Below are positions 36,350 through 45,503 of a DNA stretch of 64,000 nt, piece by piece. Both the position numbers and the translations under genes were made by a program. The stretch covers positions 17,582 through 81,581 of the forward strand of contig LWTK01000053.1 in assembly GCA_003326205.1 (NCBI GenBank), written 5' to 3'. The notes below the pieces were generated by a model. It searched no databases. It saw only the letters and a list, made by a program, of their open reading frames with translations, and had not been told where the DNA came from. How positions within the stretch are numbered: the stretch's first letter is position 1; each line of letters starts with the position of its first letter. Source of the stretch: Nostoc sp. ATCC 43529 (lineage in GTDB: Bacteria > Cyanobacteriota > Cyanobacteriia > Cyanobacteriales > Nostocaceae).

Positions 36350-36922
36350 ATGAGTGACAACACCCTAGCATCACGTTTGTACCCCACACGCATTGACATT
36401 CCTGCTGAAGCGCGAGTGCAAATTGTGGTTATTCTCAACAAAACCCTGGCAGCTACTTTAGATTTGAAAACCCAGGTAAAGCAAGCGCATTGGAATGTTA
36501 AAGGCACCGATTTCTACCAGCTACATGAATTATTTGATGAGATTGCTGGTGAATTGGAAGAATACGTTGATATGGTTGCAGAACGCGTCACCGCTTTGGG
36601 TGGATATGCTGTAGGAACAGCGCGTGCTGCTGCTAATAATTCCATTCTGCCAGAATATCCTTTTGATATTTTGGATGGTAAAGACCATGTAACAGCTTTA
36701 GCAGATCGTTTTGCACCTTACGCTAAACATATCAGAGAAGCGATCGCTAAAACCGATGAATTAGGTGATGCTGATACTGCTGACCTTTACACCGAAATTT
36801 CCCGCACCATTGACAAACGTCTGTGGTTCTTAGAAGCTCATCTACAAGTAGCAGAAATCAAGGGAGAAAATGGCAGCGCAGGCGCTACCAAAACTCAAAA
36901 GTCAGTAGCTAGCGTCAAGTAA
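36350..36922 (+). CDS. dps: Dps family ferritin-like protein
   Basis: The 190-residue protein has the Dps ferroxidase motif VKQAHWNVKGTDFYQLHELF continuing DEIAGELEEYVD (His47, Asp63, Glu67). It forms a 12-subunit shell that oxidises and stores iron and protects DNA from peroxide damage. The C-terminal tail (GENGSAGATKTQKSVASVK) is basic-rich, as in DNA-binding Dps forms. It lies alone on the plus strand and fits the oxidative stress genes of this window. Confidence 0.93.
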   Translation: MSDNTLASRLYPTRIDIPAEARVQIVVILNKTLAATLDLKTQVKQAHWNVKGTDFYQLHELFDEIAGELEEYVDMVAERVTALGGYAVGTARAAANNSILPEYPFDILDGKDHVTALADRFAPYAKHIREAIAKTDELGDADTADLYTEISRTIDKRLWFLEAHLQVAEIKGENGSAGATKTQKSVASVK

Positions 36923-36956
36923 GCACTTTTAAATTAGGGAATAGTAAATCTTAAGT

Positions 36957-37003
36957 AGTAGGGTGCGTTACGGCTTGAGCCTAACGCGCCATATTATTTA
37001 TAT
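36957..37003. repeat. GTAGGGTGCGTTA repeat, copy 1
   Basis: GTAGGGTGCGTTACGG...GCCTAACGC...CATATTATTTAT, partly self-complementary. The same unit recurs in direct orientation at 37197-37241, on the other side of an inverted-repeat element. Confidence 0.75.
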
Positions 37004-37057
37004 ACAGGATAATTTAATATTAACAATAGCCTCTCTATAGCAATCCTAAATAAGTAG

Positions 37058-37200
37058 TAGTGGCGTGTCTAGACTAAAATGTTGCAATAAATTTTGTAGG
37101 TTGGGTTGAGGAACGAAACCCAACACCGATATCCAAGTTGGGTTGAGCGGAGCGAAACCCAACCTACCTAATGCACTATTTTAGCCTTGTCACGCTAGTA
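37058..37200. mobile_element. MITE-like element with GCGTG ends
   Basis: Imperfect ~29-bp ends (TAGTGGCGTGTCTAGACTAA on the left; the right end reads TTAGCCTTGTCACGCTAGTA) match at about three quarters of positions. Inside lies a second inverted pair, GTAGGTTGGGTT (37096) and AACCCAACCTAC (ending 37167). It is noncoding. Confidence 0.65.
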
Positions 37201-37241
37201 GGGTGCGTTAGGTTAAAGCCTAACGCATCATATTATTTATC
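37197..37241. repeat. GTAGGGTGCGTTA repeat, copy 2
   Basis: Direct copy of 36957-37003, with GTAGGGTGCGTTAGG...GCCTAACGCATCATATTATT. Confidence 0.75.
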
Positions 37242-37428
37242 GAAAATTTTGGTTTAAAACCCCGTCCTTATTTAGAAATTTAGAAATGGGGATACCTTTG
37301 GTGAGCTTCTCTACCAGACGCTACATGAACGCTAACGCAAAACTACAAGAATTTATAGATAGTCGCCCAGATGCCCTATAGACAAGTCTTCACACTAGCC
37401 CCTGTGTCGTTTTTAGTATAAAAAATCG

Positions 37429-37908
37429 CTAGATAGGTGGTCCATCAGGATACATTAGTTCGAGTCGTTTCTGGCGTAGTTTGGCTTCTTCGATACAGAT
37501 TTCTTCAATTTGTTTGACCATATCTTGAGAAATGCCCAGTTTAGCTGCCATTTTGGTTACAGTTGCTCTTTCCTTGTCACTATATTCTCCATCAGCACTG
37601 CAAGCTTTAATAGCATCGTAAACAAGATAACGCCGTGAACCAGTTGCTTCTGGAGCATCACCAATCACCTTCTCGATATCTTCGTCAGCTTTATAAGATT
37701 TGAGTTCCTCCACTAATGAGTCTGGTGCGCCAAAAGCACAAAGAAGCCCAACAACCCAGTTTCTTTCTTCAGGGGTTAATGTGCCGTCTCCATTGGCACA
37801 AATGAGAATCGACTTCGAGTAACCATCATAAGCTTCCAAACTTGGAAGTTTGCTAAAGCTGTATTTTTCTTTAAATAACCACAACAGACCCTCATTTTCA
37901 TTAGTCAT
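37429..37908 (-). CDS. TerB-like helical protein
   Basis: The 159-residue soluble, mostly helical protein has blocks LICANGDGTLTPEERNWVVG and IKACSADGEYSDKERATVTK, each an A..DG..S..E pattern as in TerB/tellurite-resistance-like and DjlA N-terminal domains that bind metals. The C-terminus is QKRLELMYPDGPPI. The match is by pattern only. No neighbour clarifies the role; it stands alone on the minus strand. Confidence 0.6.
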   Translation of the reverse strand: MTNENEGLLWLFKEKYSFSKLPSLEAYDGYSKSILICANGDGTLTPEERNWVVGLLCAFGAPDSLVEELKSYKADEDIEKVIGDAPEATGSRRYLVYDAIKACSADGEYSDKERATVTKMAAKLGISQDMVKQIEEICIEEAKLRQKRLELMYPDGPPI

Positions 37909-38370
37909 GCTTACCCTTGATAAATAGATTAAGGAAGTTATTCAATGTCATTATGACATCATATAGGAATCCGATTTGATTAATGAATATATTTGTGTAG
38001 GAAGGGAACTCTTAACAGTGAACAGAAAAACAGGAAGTTTGAGGTGTACTGAGTTTTTTCACTAAATCAAATATGAGTTTTATATATGTTGGGTTAAGGA
38101 ACAAAACCCAACACCAAGAATACCTGGTTTTATTGGCTCACTCTCCGATAACCAAACCTATAAATAGTTAGATTTTTTTTTATAAAAAACAAGGCTATTC
38201 AATTGAAAACTACTGTAAAATCTCACAGTATATTTTTGGTAAGTATAGCACTTAAAAGTGCGTACTTTTATTTCATCTGTACATACTTTACTATTGAAAT
38301 AGTTCAAAATTAGATTGAATAAATAAGAATTCTGAACACTTCTAAAAACAATTAACAACGAGGTAAATCT
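37909..38370. other. Gap between the TerB-like and pirin genes
   Basis: No gene is seen. It holds one short palindrome (GTTGGGTT...AACCCAAC near 38090-38113), of the kind also inside the element at 37058-37200, and the pirin promoter region. Confidence 0.5.
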
Positions 38371-39087
38371 ATGTCTAAAAATACAATCACCCACTTAATT
38401 CACGATCGTAATGCACGCGGTCACGCTCAAACAGGCTGGCTGGATAGTTATCATACATTTTCCTTTGGTAGTTTTTACGATCCCAACCGCATGGGATTTC
38501 GTTCTCTGCGAGTAATCAATGATGACCGCATCGCGCCTGGTGCTGGGTTTCCTACCCACGGCCATCGGGATATGGAAATTCTTACCTACGTCTTAGAAGG
38601 TGCTGTGGAACATAAAGACAGCTTGGGTACAGGCTCAGTAATTCGTCCCGGCGATGCCCAAATTATGAGTGCTGGTACTGGAATCAGTCACAGCGAATTT
38701 AATCCTTCGCCAACTGAACCACTACACTTGCTACAAATTTGGATTCTGCCCGACGAACAAGGGTTGACGCCAAGATACGAACAAAAAGCTTTTCCCATCG
38801 AAGAAAAGCGCGGCAAATTACGCTTAATTGCTGCTAAAGATGGTCGTGATGGTGCCGTAACAATTCACCAAGATGTTGATTTATACGCATCTGTTTTAGA
38901 ACAAGGTGATGTTGTTAATTATCAAGTAAAAAGCGATCGCTATGCTTGGTTACAAGTAGCCCAAGGTATAGTCACCCTAAACGGCGAAGAACTTAGAGCA
39001 GGCGATGGCGTGCAAATCAATGGCGAAGAACAGCTAGAAATTAGCACCAACATCGGCAGCGAAATCTTGCTTTTTGATTTGGGCTAA
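38371..39087 (+). CDS. Pirin family protein
   Basis: The 238-residue bicupin has FSFGSFYDPNRMGFRSLRVI, then GAGFPTHGHRDMEILTYVLE (His-x-His metal ligands), SAGTGISHSEFNPSPTEPLH and QIWILPDEQG, the YhaK/YhhW-like pirin pattern. Some members have quercetin 2,3-dioxygenase activity; the role here is unknown. GAGGTAAATCT gives a fair ribosome binding site. The MITE copy at 39143 follows. Confidence 0.92.
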   Translation: MSKNTITHLIHDRNARGHAQTGWLDSYHTFSFGSFYDPNRMGFRSLRVINDDRIAPGAGFPTHGHRDMEILTYVLEGAVEHKDSLGTGSVIRPGDAQIMSAGTGISHSEFNPSPTEPLHLLQIWILPDEQGLTPRYEQKAFPIEEKRGKLRLIAAKDGRDGAVTIHQDVDLYASVLEQGDVVNYQVKSDRYAWLQVAQGIVTLNGEELRAGDGVQINGEEQLEISTNIGSEILLFDLG

Positions 39088-39142
39088 TATGCTAAGTTCT
39101 GTTTGAAAAAAGCTAGAGCAATTTGTAGTTGAATAGACCACA

Positions 39143-39375
39143 GTAGGGGCAAAACAGCTGTCATTGGTGTCAACCTAACGTGAAACCCGCTTTGTGACAA
39201 GGTTTTGCCCTCACCCCCAGCCCCTCTCCCTTTGGGAGAGGGGAGCCAGAGATTTAATTCCCCTTCTCCTGTGGGAGAAGGGGTTAGGGGATGAGGGCGG
39301 CAGGGATGGGCAAAACCCCTGTCTGATATAGCTTTGAGCTTAAGTTGACACGTATGCACAGCTGTGCGCCCCTAC
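39143..39375. mobile_element. MITE, copy 2 (233 bp)
   Basis: Same ends and interior as 34654-34887: GTAGGGGCAAAACAGCTGTC at the left, CAGCTGTGCGCCCCTAC at the right, and the same CCCCTCTCCCTTTGGGAGAG hairpin inside. The right outer arm seen in copy 1 is not preserved here. Confidence 0.85.
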
Positions 39376-39544
39376 AATTATTGGTGTCGATTTCGCGTTA
39401 AGTTCAAACTGGTATCGGGAATTCTAAACATGGGAAAATGATGGTTTTCTTGGAGAAACGAACAATTGAGTATGCTGATAATGGCTACAATAGTCGAAGC
39501 TCAGCCATTTCAGGAACCAGTCTTTGCACCATCGTACTTATTAC

Positions 39545-39649
39545 AGTATCAGTTTTTGGGATGTTGGCTACAGCTACAAAGTCGGAGAAACTCCCGCAGG
39601 TGATTGGATAGGAGTGCGAACCCAAAGGGAATTTGAATACAATCCTTAG
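39545..39649 (+). pseudogene. Possible gene remnant ending in VGETPAGDWIG
   Basis: A short frame reads SISFWDVGYSYKVGETPAGD, then WIGVRTQREFEYNP and a stop at 39647-39649. It looks like coding sequence with no start in its frame. The GETPAG motif is reminiscent of the C-terminus of nuclease A inhibitor of Anabaena, but the match is short and weak. Confidence 0.35.
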
Positions 39650-39668
39650 AAAGACTAGCAAAAATCTC

Positions 39669-40391
39669 ATGTCCAAAAAGCCCGATTCCCAGTTACAAAA
39701 TCTCTTCGCCACCCACAAATCGACCAACTGGCAAGAAAGATTAACACAAATAGCCTACCGCTTCAACCGAGAATACCAAGGTCAAGCCGTTGAACTCCCA
39801 GCCGAAGTCCAAGCAATGCCAATCTTTCGGGAGTGGGCTAGCGGCAATTTTTCCGGGAGAATTGCTTCTCCTTTTTGGGAAGTTGCCAAACCTCAAAAGA
39901 ACCAGCACTGTTTAGATATCGGCTGCGGTGTCAGCTTGCTAATTTATCCTTGGCGAGATTGGCAAGCATTTTTTTATGGGCAAGAAATCAGTAATGTGGC
40001 GCGAGATATTCTCAATTCTCGCGGGCCGCAGTTGAATTCCAAGCTATTCAAAGGTGTTGAGTTGGGAGCAGCTCACGATTTAAACTATTCACCAGGTCAA
40101 TTTGACTTGGCGATCGCCACAGGATTTAGCTGCTATTTTCCACTTGAATACTGGAAATCTGTCCTGACAGAAGTTAAACGAGTTTTAAAACCAGGTGGAC
40201 ATTTTGTATTTGACATCCTCAACCCCCAACAGCCTTTAGCAGAAGATTGGGCAGTTCTGGAAACTTATCTCGGTGCTGAGGTATTTTTAGAACCTCTCGC
40301 TGAGTGGGAAAAAACGATTAAAGCTGCTGGTGGTAAAGTCATAACTCAAAAATCAGGTGAATTATTCGAGTTATACAAAGTGCGTTTTTAA
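39669..40391 (+). CDS. SAM-dependent methyltransferase
   Basis: The 240-residue protein has the Rossmann methyltransferase blocks HCLDIGCGVSLLIYPWRDWQ (motif I) and FDLAIATGFSCYFPLEYWKS, then LTEVKRVLKPGGHFVFDILN. This is class I SAM binding; the methyl acceptor is unknown. I chose ATG at 39669 (MSKKPDSQLQNLFATHKSTN) over an upstream TTG in frame at 39633. The preceding 105 bp hold a gene remnant that may be unrelated. Confidence 0.85.
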   Translation: MSKKPDSQLQNLFATHKSTNWQERLTQIAYRFNREYQGQAVELPAEVQAMPIFREWASGNFSGRIASPFWEVAKPQKNQHCLDIGCGVSLLIYPWRDWQAFFYGQEISNVARDILNSRGPQLNSKLFKGVELGAAHDLNYSPGQFDLAIATGFSCYFPLEYWKSVLTEVKRVLKPGGHFVFDILNPQQPLAEDWAVLETYLGAEVFLEPLAEWEKTIKAAGGKVITQKSGELFELYKVRF

Positions 40392-40424
40392 AAGAAGAAT
40401 TCAAAACTCAGAATTCAGTATCTC

Positions 40425-40460
40425 AATGACAAATGACAAATGACAAATGACAAATGACAA
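40425..40460. repeat. Heptamer tandem repeat (ATGACAA)
   Basis: Five ATGACAA units between the methyltransferase and DUF202 genes, ending at the stop of the latter. Confidence 0.9.
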
Positions 40461-40889
40461 TCATTCAGCAATAATTGGACTAGTTGGATCTAAAGAAGTT
40501 GTAAACACAAAATAAATGACTCCAGCGCCGAGAATCATCACAGCTAAACTGAACAGCAGCACCCAGCGGTCTGTTGGTTCATAAGTATCTTCTTCGATGT
40601 CACGACGGACTGCAAAATAGTGTCCCGTTGACAGCCACACCGTAATCAAACCCACTAGCGAGAAGACTAAACCTAACTTCCAGCCGTTGCCAGGACGGGG
40701 TACTAGAGGTATTTGGAAAGCACGCAGACGCACGATAACTACACCAAAACCCAAAAGAGCAATCCCTGTCCGCATCCAAGCCAGGTATGTACGCTCATTT
40801 GCTAAGTGGTCACGTATGCGAGATGGATTTAGTCGTCCTGGTTTCTTTTGCTCTTTAACTTCTTCTGTAGGTTTCGATTTTAGCTGCAT
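40461..40889 (-). CDS. DUF202 (YidH-like) membrane protein
   Basis: The protein (about 142 residues) has RDHLANERTYLAWMRTGIAL followed by LGFGVVIVRLRAF, the DUF202 signature, and two more membrane helices (LVFSLVGLITVWLSTG; LLFSLAVMILGAGVIYF). It is a small inner-membrane protein of unknown role. I chose the ATG at 40889, preceded by AAAGG; the frame is open to 41018, but that extension is not typical of the family. Confidence 0.82.
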   Translation of the reverse strand: MQLKSKPTEEVKEQKKPGRLNPSRIRDHLANERTYLAWMRTGIALLGFGVVIVRLRAFQIPLVPRPGNGWKLGLVFSLVGLITVWLSTGHYFAVRRDIEEDTYEPTDRWVLLFSLAVMILGAGVIYFVFTTSLDPTSPIIAE

Positions 40890-41288
40890 CAATAATACCT
40901 TTATTCCGAAAGAGGCTCGTCTCCAAAAAACGCGAAAGTAGTAGCAAATTTCCTTCCAGATTATTTGCATCCAACGCACTAATTGTGCTAGTGAAATATA
41001 TTTATTGTGATTGTACATTTTTTTGCTAAGTTTATTTTAACTAAAATTTGGTACTCTTCTCAAGTAGCATGTAGGAACTAACCATCGCAACACCAAAACC
41101 AGGATTTTAGCTAACGCTAAGCAAGTAATTACTTATAGAAAAAAGCCAATACCAGAGAGATTTTTGACCAGTCATTGTCCTGTTTTGTCTCTGATTTTGG
41201 CTGTGAACCTGTTAAATTTCAAAACATTTCGTTGAGAAACAGATTGCAGTAACTAGCGTTCACTAGTAACTGTCTACTATTGGCTGAT

Positions 41289-41945
41289 TTAAGACTTCTC
41301 AATAGGCGCATTGGGAACTCGTGTATCTATTAAAGCCTGTGATACATTCGGAATAAACCAATTGACTTCATTAGCTTTAACAATTTCAGCATTAGGAATG
41401 TTGATTTCAATTGCAGCATTCTCTGGATTGGCTTTAATTGTTAACTTTGTGCCATCAGGTATTTTGATAGCTACTGGTTCTGTAAATTCTTGAATTTCTC
41501 CGTCTGGAGTTAAGGCTGCAAGTTGAGCATCATTTGGCAAATAAAATCCATCACAATCCCAATTATTTTGAGTTGATTGACCATCAGCTAAAAAATACAG
41601 ACCATTGTTATATACAGCATCTTCTTCCTCTTCTTCATTTACAGCTTTGCCGTACACTGCAATAGTATTACCTGTTTGGTTCTCGCATTGACCCCAGTTA
41701 ATTCCCGTCTCCAAAGCATATTTTTGGAATTCTAACTCATCGATTTTCTTTTGAATTTCTTCTGGTGTCACACCTGCAAGTTGAGTTTTGGCTTTTTTTA
41801 CCTGAGTAAGTTGCTTCAGTGCTTTGGTAACCTCGGTATAATCAGGGTTTTCGCTAAATTTTGGTCTATCAGCAAAAGAAGGTTGAGCAAAGGCGAGATT
41901 AACAAAAATCATCAAGACGATTAGCAGAGATTTCCAGATTTTCAT
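41289..41945 (-). CDS. Exported conserved hypothetical protein
   Basis: The 218-residue protein has a clear signal peptide (MKIWKSLLIVLMIFVNLAFA, cut near QPSFA). The mature part has a coiled region (TKALKQLTQVKKAKTQLAGV; IQKKIDELEFQKYALETGIN) and an acidic run EEEEED. It then has a beta-rich C-terminal half with two cysteines (GQCENQTGN, WDCDGFYLP). Probably periplasmic. I do not recognise a family. Confidence 0.78.
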   Translation of the reverse strand: MKIWKSLLIVLMIFVNLAFAQPSFADRPKFSENPDYTEVTKALKQLTQVKKAKTQLAGVTPEEIQKKIDELEFQKYALETGINWGQCENQTGNTIAVYGKAVNEEEEEDAVYNNGLYFLADGQSTQNNWDCDGFYLPNDAQLAALTPDGEIQEFTEPVAIKIPDGTKLTIKANPENAAIEINIPNAEIVKANEVNWFIPNVSQALIDTRVPNAPIEKS

Positions 41946-41999
41946 GATTTAATTCCTGTTGATGTTTAGTTTATTTTGAAGAGAAGTTAGAATTATGAT

Positions 42000-42698
42000 T
42001 CACTCTTGAATTCTGACTCCTGAATTCTGAGTTCTGCTCAAAATGATTGAAAAAAAATAACTAGAAACTACAGATAATAGAGTCCAAGTAACATTTTCTG
42101 AGACAATAAACACACCCAAACCAATTAAGATACAAGGGACAAAAGTATTGCCATTATCAGTTAAAAATTGAGCGATCGCAGGTAAGTAAGTGAACTTATA
42201 AGCGGCATAACACCAGATACCTACTAGAGAAAAGAATACGCTCACAATCACCAGCAAACTTTCTAATTCAGAATTGGCAAATAGAGGTACATAAACACTG
42301 ATATTGTCACTACCGTTAGCAAAGGCGATCGCAGCTACATTACATGTTTGCGGAGACAGAAAACTCTTAATTACAGAGGGATAAGAACGCTCAGTTTCTT
42401 CTGGCACTTCCTCTGGTGAATCCTCTTCACGTTTTAATAAACTACTCATACCAATAATGATTGGCATAAAACCAAGTAGTCTAATCCACGACTGCGGTAT
42501 AATTAGTCCACCTAAAAAACCTGGAAGACTAGCAGCGATCAATGCCGCAAAACCTAGATATTGGCCTGCAATAATGTGACGACTGCGAAAGGTTTTATTT
42601 ACTTGGGAAAAAAGCAACGTCAAAATCACAATATCGTCAATATTCGTGGCACTGAAGGCTGTAATTCCTGTGGTAATTGCAGTGACTAAACCGCTCAT
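42000..42698 (-). CDS. Cadmium resistance transporter family (CadD-like)
   Basis: The 232-residue membrane protein has about six helices, starting with TGITAFSATNIDDIVILTLL, the CadD pattern with the acidic NxDD motif, and the block YLGFAALIAASLPGFLGGLI. CadD proteins export Cd2+ or related cations. It is divergent from the LysR gene, with about 195 bp between them, so LysR control is plausible but unproven. A cytoplasmic acidic loop KREEDSPEEVPEE is seen. Confidence 0.82.
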   Translation of the reverse strand: MSGLVTAITTGITAFSATNIDDIVILTLLFSQVNKTFRSRHIIAGQYLGFAALIAASLPGFLGGLIIPQSWIRLLGFMPIIIGMSSLLKREEDSPEEVPEETERSYPSVIKSFLSPQTCNVAAIAFANGSDNISVYVPLFANSELESLLVIVSVFFSLVGIWCYAAYKFTYLPAIAQFLTDNGNTFVPCILIGLGVFIVSENVTWTLLSVVSSYFFSIILSRTQNSGVRIQE

Positions 42699-42893
42699 TT
42701 GTTGAAGTCCTTAATTTTGGAAATTGGGCATGGGGCATTGATTATTGACTAATGACCAATGACCAATAACTACGTAGTAAGCTTTGATTTATACTTTAGG
42801 CAAACTAAACGATAGAATCAAATGCTTTTTTTTGTCAAAATGATAAATGAAAGTGATGAAAACTTTGACACCAACTTTTAGGACATACCATCA

Positions 42894-43901
42894 ATGGCAG
42901 GAATGACCCTTGAACAGCTAAAAATATTTATGGCTGTGGCGCAGCACTTACACTTTACTAGGGCAGCAGAAGAACTTTATATTACACAACCTGCTGTCAG
43001 TGCAGCGATTCAGAACTTAGAGCAAGAATATGGAGTCAAGTTATTCCATCGAATTGGTCGTCACATCGAGATTGCTGAGGCTGGTAGGTTACTGCAAGTA
43101 GAGGCGAAGAAAATTCTCGATCAAGTCTCCTTGACTGAAAGGGGATTGCGGGAATTAAATAATTTGCAACGGGGTGAATTGAAATTAGGTTCAAGTCTGA
43201 CAATCGGTAATTATTGGCTACCAAGCAAGATTAGTGAGTTCAAGAGCCGATATCCTGGTATCCAAATTGACTGTACCCTTGCCAATGCCGAAACAATTTG
43301 TGTAGGAACAGCAATGGGACAATTTGATTTGGGTTTAGTGGAAGGAGACGTGAAGCCAGCACTTCAGACCACTCTAGAGTACGAAATTGTGGGGAGCGAT
43401 CGCTTACAAATTGTGGTAGGTGAAAAACATCCTTGGTTTGAGAAGGGAGAAATTGAGTTAAGCCAACTGACTCAAACTCCTTGGGTGATGCGAGTACCGG
43501 AATCTGGAACCCAGCAAAGATTTGAGGAAGCCTTGCTCAATTGGGGAATCAACCTCAGCGAACTGAATGTAATTTTAGTGTTCGCCAGTGGTGAGATGGC
43601 AAAAGCAGCCATTGAAAATGGCGAAGGTGCAACTGGAATTTCTGAGTTGATGGTAAAAAAAGAAATTCAACTTGGAACTCTACGGCCAATTAAAGTTATT
43701 GATAACAGAGAAAAAGAGAGTGCGATGCCTACGGCGGGTTACGCCAACGTTGAAATAGTTCGACCCTTTTTCAAACTCAAACATCGTCAGCGTTTCCAAA
43801 CTGCTCTTTCTAAAGTCTTTGAACAAATGTTGTTATCCTCAATGTTAAATAATTCACATCAACAACCAACAAAAAATGAAAAAGGAAAAATTAAAAGTTA
43901 A
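42894..43901 (+). CDS. LysR family regulator with an in-frame repeat insertion
   Basis: The 335-residue protein has the N-terminal winged helix MTLEQLKIFMAVAQHLHFTR and AAEELYITQPAVSAAIQNLE, then the periplasmic-binding-like effector domain (IDCTLANAETICVGTAMGQF). Near residues 276-286 the sequence reads SAMPTAGYANVE, encoded by a dispersed repeat core (TGCGATGCCTACGGCGGGTT, 43721-43740) common in Nostoc. It is in frame and sits before VRPFFKLKHRQRF at the domain end. It is divergent from CadD and precedes the membrane fusion protein gene, so one of these may be its target. Confidence 0.88.
   Translation: MAGMTLEQLKIFMAVAQHLHFTRAAEELYITQPAVSAAIQNLEQEYGVKLFHRIGRHIEIAEAGRLLQVEAKKILDQVSLTERGLRELNNLQRGELKLGSSLTIGNYWLPSKISEFKSRYPGIQIDCTLANAETICVGTAMGQFDLGLVEGDVKPALQTTLEYEIVGSDRLQIVVGEKHPWFEKGEIELSQLTQTPWVMRVPESGTQQRFEEALLNWGINLSELNVILVFASGEMAKAAIENGEGATGISELMVKKEIQLGTLRPIKVIDNREKESAMPTAGYANVEIVRPFFKLKHRQRFQTALSKVFEQMLLSSMLNNSHQQPTKNEKGKIKS
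43721..43749 (+). repeat. Dispersed GCGATGCCTACGGCGGG repeat inside the LysR gene
   Basis: TGCGATGCCTACGGCGGGTT followed by ACGCCAACG is a repeat core of a type widespread in Nostoc genomes. It is inserted without breaking the frame. Confidence 0.7.
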
Positions 43902-43902
43902 T

Positions 43903-43948
43903 AGTCATTAGTCATTTGTCATTAGTCATTAGTCATTTGTCATTTGTT
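43903..43948. repeat. Heptamer tandem repeat (AGTCATT/TGTCATT)
   Basis: About six units after the LysR stop codon. Confidence 0.85.
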
Positions 43949-44192
43949 TTTCTTTGCGTCTCCGTGTCCCCGCATCCCCGCGTCTCATCCCCTCATCTCC
44001 CCATTCCCATAAACAATTTTTCAAAATCTATCATTCACCTTTAGGTAGATTTAGATCCAATTATCAAAACAGTATATTTTGAATGGGTAAATATATAATT
44101 TGCCCCAATAGCTCATGCCAAATCAGGAATTTCAATAGATAAAATCTTGATTGAGTTCTAATTCATTATGTTCATTAAATTCCTTATCAGCC

Positions 44193-45503
44193 ATGACATC
44201 CCCAGAGCCTCAAACTGATTTTGGAGAAAACTCTTCGCAAACCTCATTTGAGCCACCTCCAGAAAAACGGCGGTGGCTTTGGTTATTTTTAGCTGTACTA
44301 CTATTGCTAGGAGGCGGAGTAACTATCGTTTGGCGTTTGCTGACTCCAAAAAATTCAGTACCTTCAACTGCTAATGTTCAACCTCAAGGGGTAAGAGTCA
44401 AAATATCCACAGTACAAAGCGGCATCATTGAGGAAAGTTCAGATTTTATTGCTAGCCTGGAGTCCCAGCGCTCAATTAACCTCAGACCAGCGATTCAGGG
44501 TCAAGTTACCCAAATATTTGTTAAACCTGGAGATTCTGTAGCACAAGGGGCAGCAATTATCCAAGTAGACTCTAGACCGCAACAAGCAGGAGTCAATAGA
44601 ATCAATGCTCCGTCTGAGGCGTTTTTAGGACAACTAGAAAACGCCCGCGCTACACTCAAATCTTTAGAGGCGGAACGTTCGTCTTACGTTGCCAATGTGC
44701 AACTCAGCCAGCAAGAATACGAAAAATATTTCAACTTAGCTCAGCAAGGAGCAGTATCTCGACAGGCTAGCAATCTGTACGCTAATAGGCTAGCTGCCGC
44801 TAAGACTAGTCTAAATGCAATTGATTCTAGGATTCAAGCCCAACGAGCCAATATCTTAGAAGCTGAAAAATCGTTACAACAAGCCAATGTAAATAGAAAA
44901 CAACAGCCCCAGTACGAGAAAATTACTGCTCCCTTTGCTGGTACAGTTGGCGAAATCTCTGTGAAAGCGGGGGATTTAGTTAATACTTCCACACCGTTAA
45001 TTACCCTGATGCAAAATCGACCTTTAGAAGTTAAAGTTTCTGTGCCTCCACAGCAAAAACCTCTATTGCGTGAGGGAATGCCAATGGAGATTATGAATAC
45101 ACAGGGTCAGAAGTTAGGTAGAACTAGAGTATTTTTCATTGCACCTAATGGCAGCGCTCAAACACAAGGGATACTAATTAAAGCACTCTTTAATAACTCT
45201 AATGGTCAGGTACGTCCAAATCAATTAGCTAGAGCCAGAGTCATTTGGAATGAGCGCCCTGGAATTTTAATTCCAACAACAGCAGTGACTCGTGTAGGTG
45301 GAGAAACTTTTGTCTATGTTGTTGAAACCCAAAAATCTCCCCAAGGTCTGTCTGTGCAAGTGGCTCGGCAAAGGCGAGTGAAACTAGGTCAAATTAGAGG
45401 TAATAATTATCAAGTGATTGAAGGATTACAGCCAGAAGATAAAATTATTATCTCAGGACTGCTTAATCTTACCGATGGTGTGGCGATCGCTCCAGAATTT
45501 TAG
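44193..45503 (+). CDS. RND-type efflux membrane fusion protein (HlyD/AcrA family)
   Basis: The protein (436 residues) starts MTSPEPQTDFGENSSQTSFE, has one N-terminal membrane anchor (RRWLWLFLAVLLLLGGGVTI), then the lipoyl halves (LRPAIQGQVTQIFVKPGDSV; ITAPFAGTVGEISVKAGDLV), a long coiled coil and a C-terminal PIPTTAVTRVGG block. It links an inner-membrane pump to the outer membrane. No pump gene follows in this window, so the partner must be elsewhere. I chose ATG at 44193 over the in-frame TTG at 44151. Confidence 0.9.
   Translation: MTSPEPQTDFGENSSQTSFEPPPEKRRWLWLFLAVLLLLGGGVTIVWRLLTPKNSVPSTANVQPQGVRVKISTVQSGIIEESSDFIASLESQRSINLRPAIQGQVTQIFVKPGDSVAQGAAIIQVDSRPQQAGVNRINAPSEAFLGQLENARATLKSLEAERSSYVANVQLSQQEYEKYFNLAQQGAVSRQASNLYANRLAAAKTSLNAIDSRIQAQRANILEAEKSLQQANVNRKQQPQYEKITAPFAGTVGEISVKAGDLVNTSTPLITLMQNRPLEVKVSVPPQQKPLLREGMPMEIMNTQGQKLGRTRVFFIAPNGSAQTQGILIKALFNNSNGQVRPNQLARARVIWNERPGILIPTTAVTRVGGETFVYVVETQKSPQGLSVQVARQRRVKLGQIRGNNYQVIEGLQPEDKIIISGLLNLTDGVAIAPEF

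Noticed and set aside
39084..39359. 91-codon minus-strand frame across the second MITE copy
   Set aside because: It translates the repeat interior (PHPLTPSPTGEGE) and has no family resemblance.
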